NCBI GenBank assembly: GCA_000434535.1 | Contig: FR878696.1 | Span: 1-6,026, forward strand | Direction: 5' to 3' | DNA: 6,026 nt | Source of the DNA: Collinsella sp. CAG:166 | GTDB lineage: Bacteria > Actinomycetota > Coriobacteriia > Coriobacteriales > Coriobacteriaceae | Shown here: positions 4,787-6,026 of the stretch, piece by piece | How the letters are laid out: each line of letters starts with the position of its first letter | How positions within the stretch are numbered: the stretch's first letter is position 1 | Program-made: the position numbers and the translations under genes | The notes under the pieces: model-generated | Seen by the model: only the letters and a program-made list of their open reading frames with translations | What the model was told of the DNA's origin: nothing | Database searches by the model: none

Positions 4787-6026
4787 TTATTTAGCGATAT
4801 CGACAGCGCGGCTCTCGCGAATCACGACGACGCGCACCTGACCGGGATACTCCATCTCTTCCTCGATCTGATGGGCGATATCGTGAGCCAGGACCGTGGA
4901 CTGGGCATCGGAGATCTTGTCCGGCTGAACCATGACGTGGACCTCGCGACCAGCCTGCATGGCATAGGTACGCTCGACGCCGTCATGGGAGTTGGCGATC
5001 TCCTCGAGCTTCTCAAGACGCTTGATGTAGTTCTCGGCAGACTCGCGACGGGCACCGGGGCGAGAGGCAGAGACAGCATCGGCGGCCTGTACCAGGACAT
5101 CGAGCACCGTGTTGGGGTCGACATCGGCATGGTGAGCCTCGATAGCGTGGACGATAACGGGCTTCTCGCCATAACGACGGGCAAGCTCGGCGCCGATGAC
5201 GGCATGCGGGCCCTCGACGTCGTGGTCAATTGCCTTGCCCAGGTCGTGAAGCAGGCCGGCGCGCTTGGCGGTCACAACGTCCAGGCCAAGCTCGGAAGCC
5301 ATCACGCCGCACAGATCGGAGACCTCGAGGGAGTGCTGAAGCACGTTCTGACCAAACGAAGTACGGTAGCGCAGGGCACCAAGGGTCTTGACGATCTCGG
5401 GGTGCAGGTCGTGAATGCCGGTATCGAAGGCAGCCTGCTCGCCAGCCTCGCGCACGCGCTGCTGAACCAGGTCGGCAGCCTTGTGATACATCTCCTCAAT
5501 GCGGGCGGGGTGAATGCGGCCGTCGGCGATGAGGTTCTCGAGGGCGACACGGGCGGTCTCACGACGGACCGGGTCGAAGCTCGAAAGAACGACGGTCTCG
5601 GGCGTGTCGTCGATCACGAGGTTGACGCCCGAAACCTGCTCGAAGGTGCGGATGTTGCGACCCTCGCGACCAATGATACGGCCCTTGAGGTCATCAGAGG
5701 GAATGTGCACGGAGGTAACGGTGACCTCGGCAGTGTGGTCGGCAGCGCAGCGCTGAATCGCCAGGGACAGAATCTCCTGGGCGGTCTTGTGGCACTCGGC
5801 GCGAACCTGCTGCTCGGACTCGCGAATGATCGTGGCGGCCTCGTGGGTGACCTCGCCGCGAACCTTATCGAGGAGTTCCTTGTGGGCGTCCTCGCGGGTA
5901 AGGTCGGCAATACGCTCGAGCTCGGAGGTCTGCTTTGCGCAGAGCTCCTCGAGCTCACGGGAGCGCTTCTCGACCTGACCGGCCTGGCTGGACAGCTGAT
6001 GCTCGCGCTTGTCGAGAGCGTCGTTG
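4787..6026 (-). CDS. rny: Ribonuclease Y (5' end cut by window edge)
   Basis: 412 codons are visible, in frame from 6025 to the TAA at 4789-4787. RNase Y is a membrane-anchored endoribonuclease that starts mRNA decay in bacteria lacking RNase E. The fragment begins in the coiled coil (about residues 1-95, rich in E, K, Q and R). It continues into a KH RNA-binding domain with IIGREGRN (117-124, GxxG loop 119-122), then an HD phosphohydrolase domain with His231, [12 protein letters not shown] (catalytic HD pair 260-261), AHHADVDP (297-304) and the family signature [15 protein letters not shown] (314-328). The C-terminus ends in [16 protein letters not shown]. Against the usual 510-520 residues, about 100 are missing, including the N-terminal transmembrane helix. 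A GTG at 5710 opens a shorter frame but lies at the KH domain, so it is not the start. The downstream ATPase gene follows after one base. Confidence 0.97.
   Translation of the reverse strand, partial: NDALDKREHQLSSQAGQVEKRSRELEELCAKQTSELERIADLTREDAHKELLDKVRGEVTHEAATIIRESEQQVRAECHKTAQEILSLAIQRCAADHTAEVTVTSVHIPSDDLKGRIIGREGRNIRTFEQVSGVNLVIDDTPETVVLSSFDPVRRETARVALENLIADGRIHPARIEEMYHKAADLVQQRVREAGEQAAFDTGIHDLHPEIVKTLGALRYRTSFGQNVLQHSLEVSDLCGVMASELGLDVVTAKRAGLLHDLGKAIDHDVEGPHAVIGAELARRYGEKPVIVHAIEAHHADVDPNTVLDVLVQAADAVSASRPGARRESAENYIKRLEKLEEIANSHDGVERTYAMQAGREVHVMVQPDKISDAQSTVLAHDIAHQIEEEMEYPGQVRVVVIRESRAVDIAK

Noticed and set aside
4787..5710. Short RNase Y starting at GTG 5710
   Set aside because: The frame continues upstream without a stop into a typical RNase Y coiled coil, so 5710 is internal.

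Overview
This is a gene-dense bacterial segment in which every supported gene lies on the minus strand, so transcription runs from high to low coordinates. In that direction the order is: rny (RNase Y, 5' end outside the window), an uncharacterised GHKL-fold ATPase, spoVS, miaB, miaA and hflX (3' end outside the window). The moderately high G+C content, the combination of RNase Y with SpoVS and MiaB/MiaA/HflX, and the protein sequence style suggest a Coriobacteriia (Actinomycetota) genome, most likely Collinsella or a close relative. This placement is from recognition only; no search was run.

Layout. Positions 6026-4787 hold RNase Y: coiled coil, KH domain and HD domain, without the N-terminal membrane anchor. 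The ATPase (4785-3700) starts one base after the rny stop. A 74-base gap follows. It contains an 18-base inverted repeat, a candidate promoter wrapped around that repeat, short direct repeats and a strong Shine-Dalgarno, and it leads into spoVS (3625-3308). A 45-base gap precedes miaB (3262-1892). miaB-miaA and miaA-hflX each overlap by one base in a TAATG arrangement, which suggests translational coupling. No gene-free stretch exceeds 300 bases. I see no tRNA, rRNA, mobile element or CRISPR array.

How the genes fit together. RNase Y initiates mRNA decay. MiaA prenylates A37 of tRNAs reading UNN codons and MiaB methylthiolates the product. HflX is a ribosome-associated GTPase that splits stalled ribosomes. 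The block is therefore centred on RNA metabolism and translation quality. The two outliers are SpoVS, an Alba-like small protein named for Bacillus sporulation but probably present here in a non-sporulating lineage, and the GHKL ATPase. The ATPase has a clear Bergerat ATP-binding fold with MutL-like motif spacing, but it has neither a histidine-kinase phosphoacceptor region nor a recognisable MutL C-terminal endonuclease motif. That ATPase, and the palindromic control region between it and spoVS, are the least explained parts of the window.
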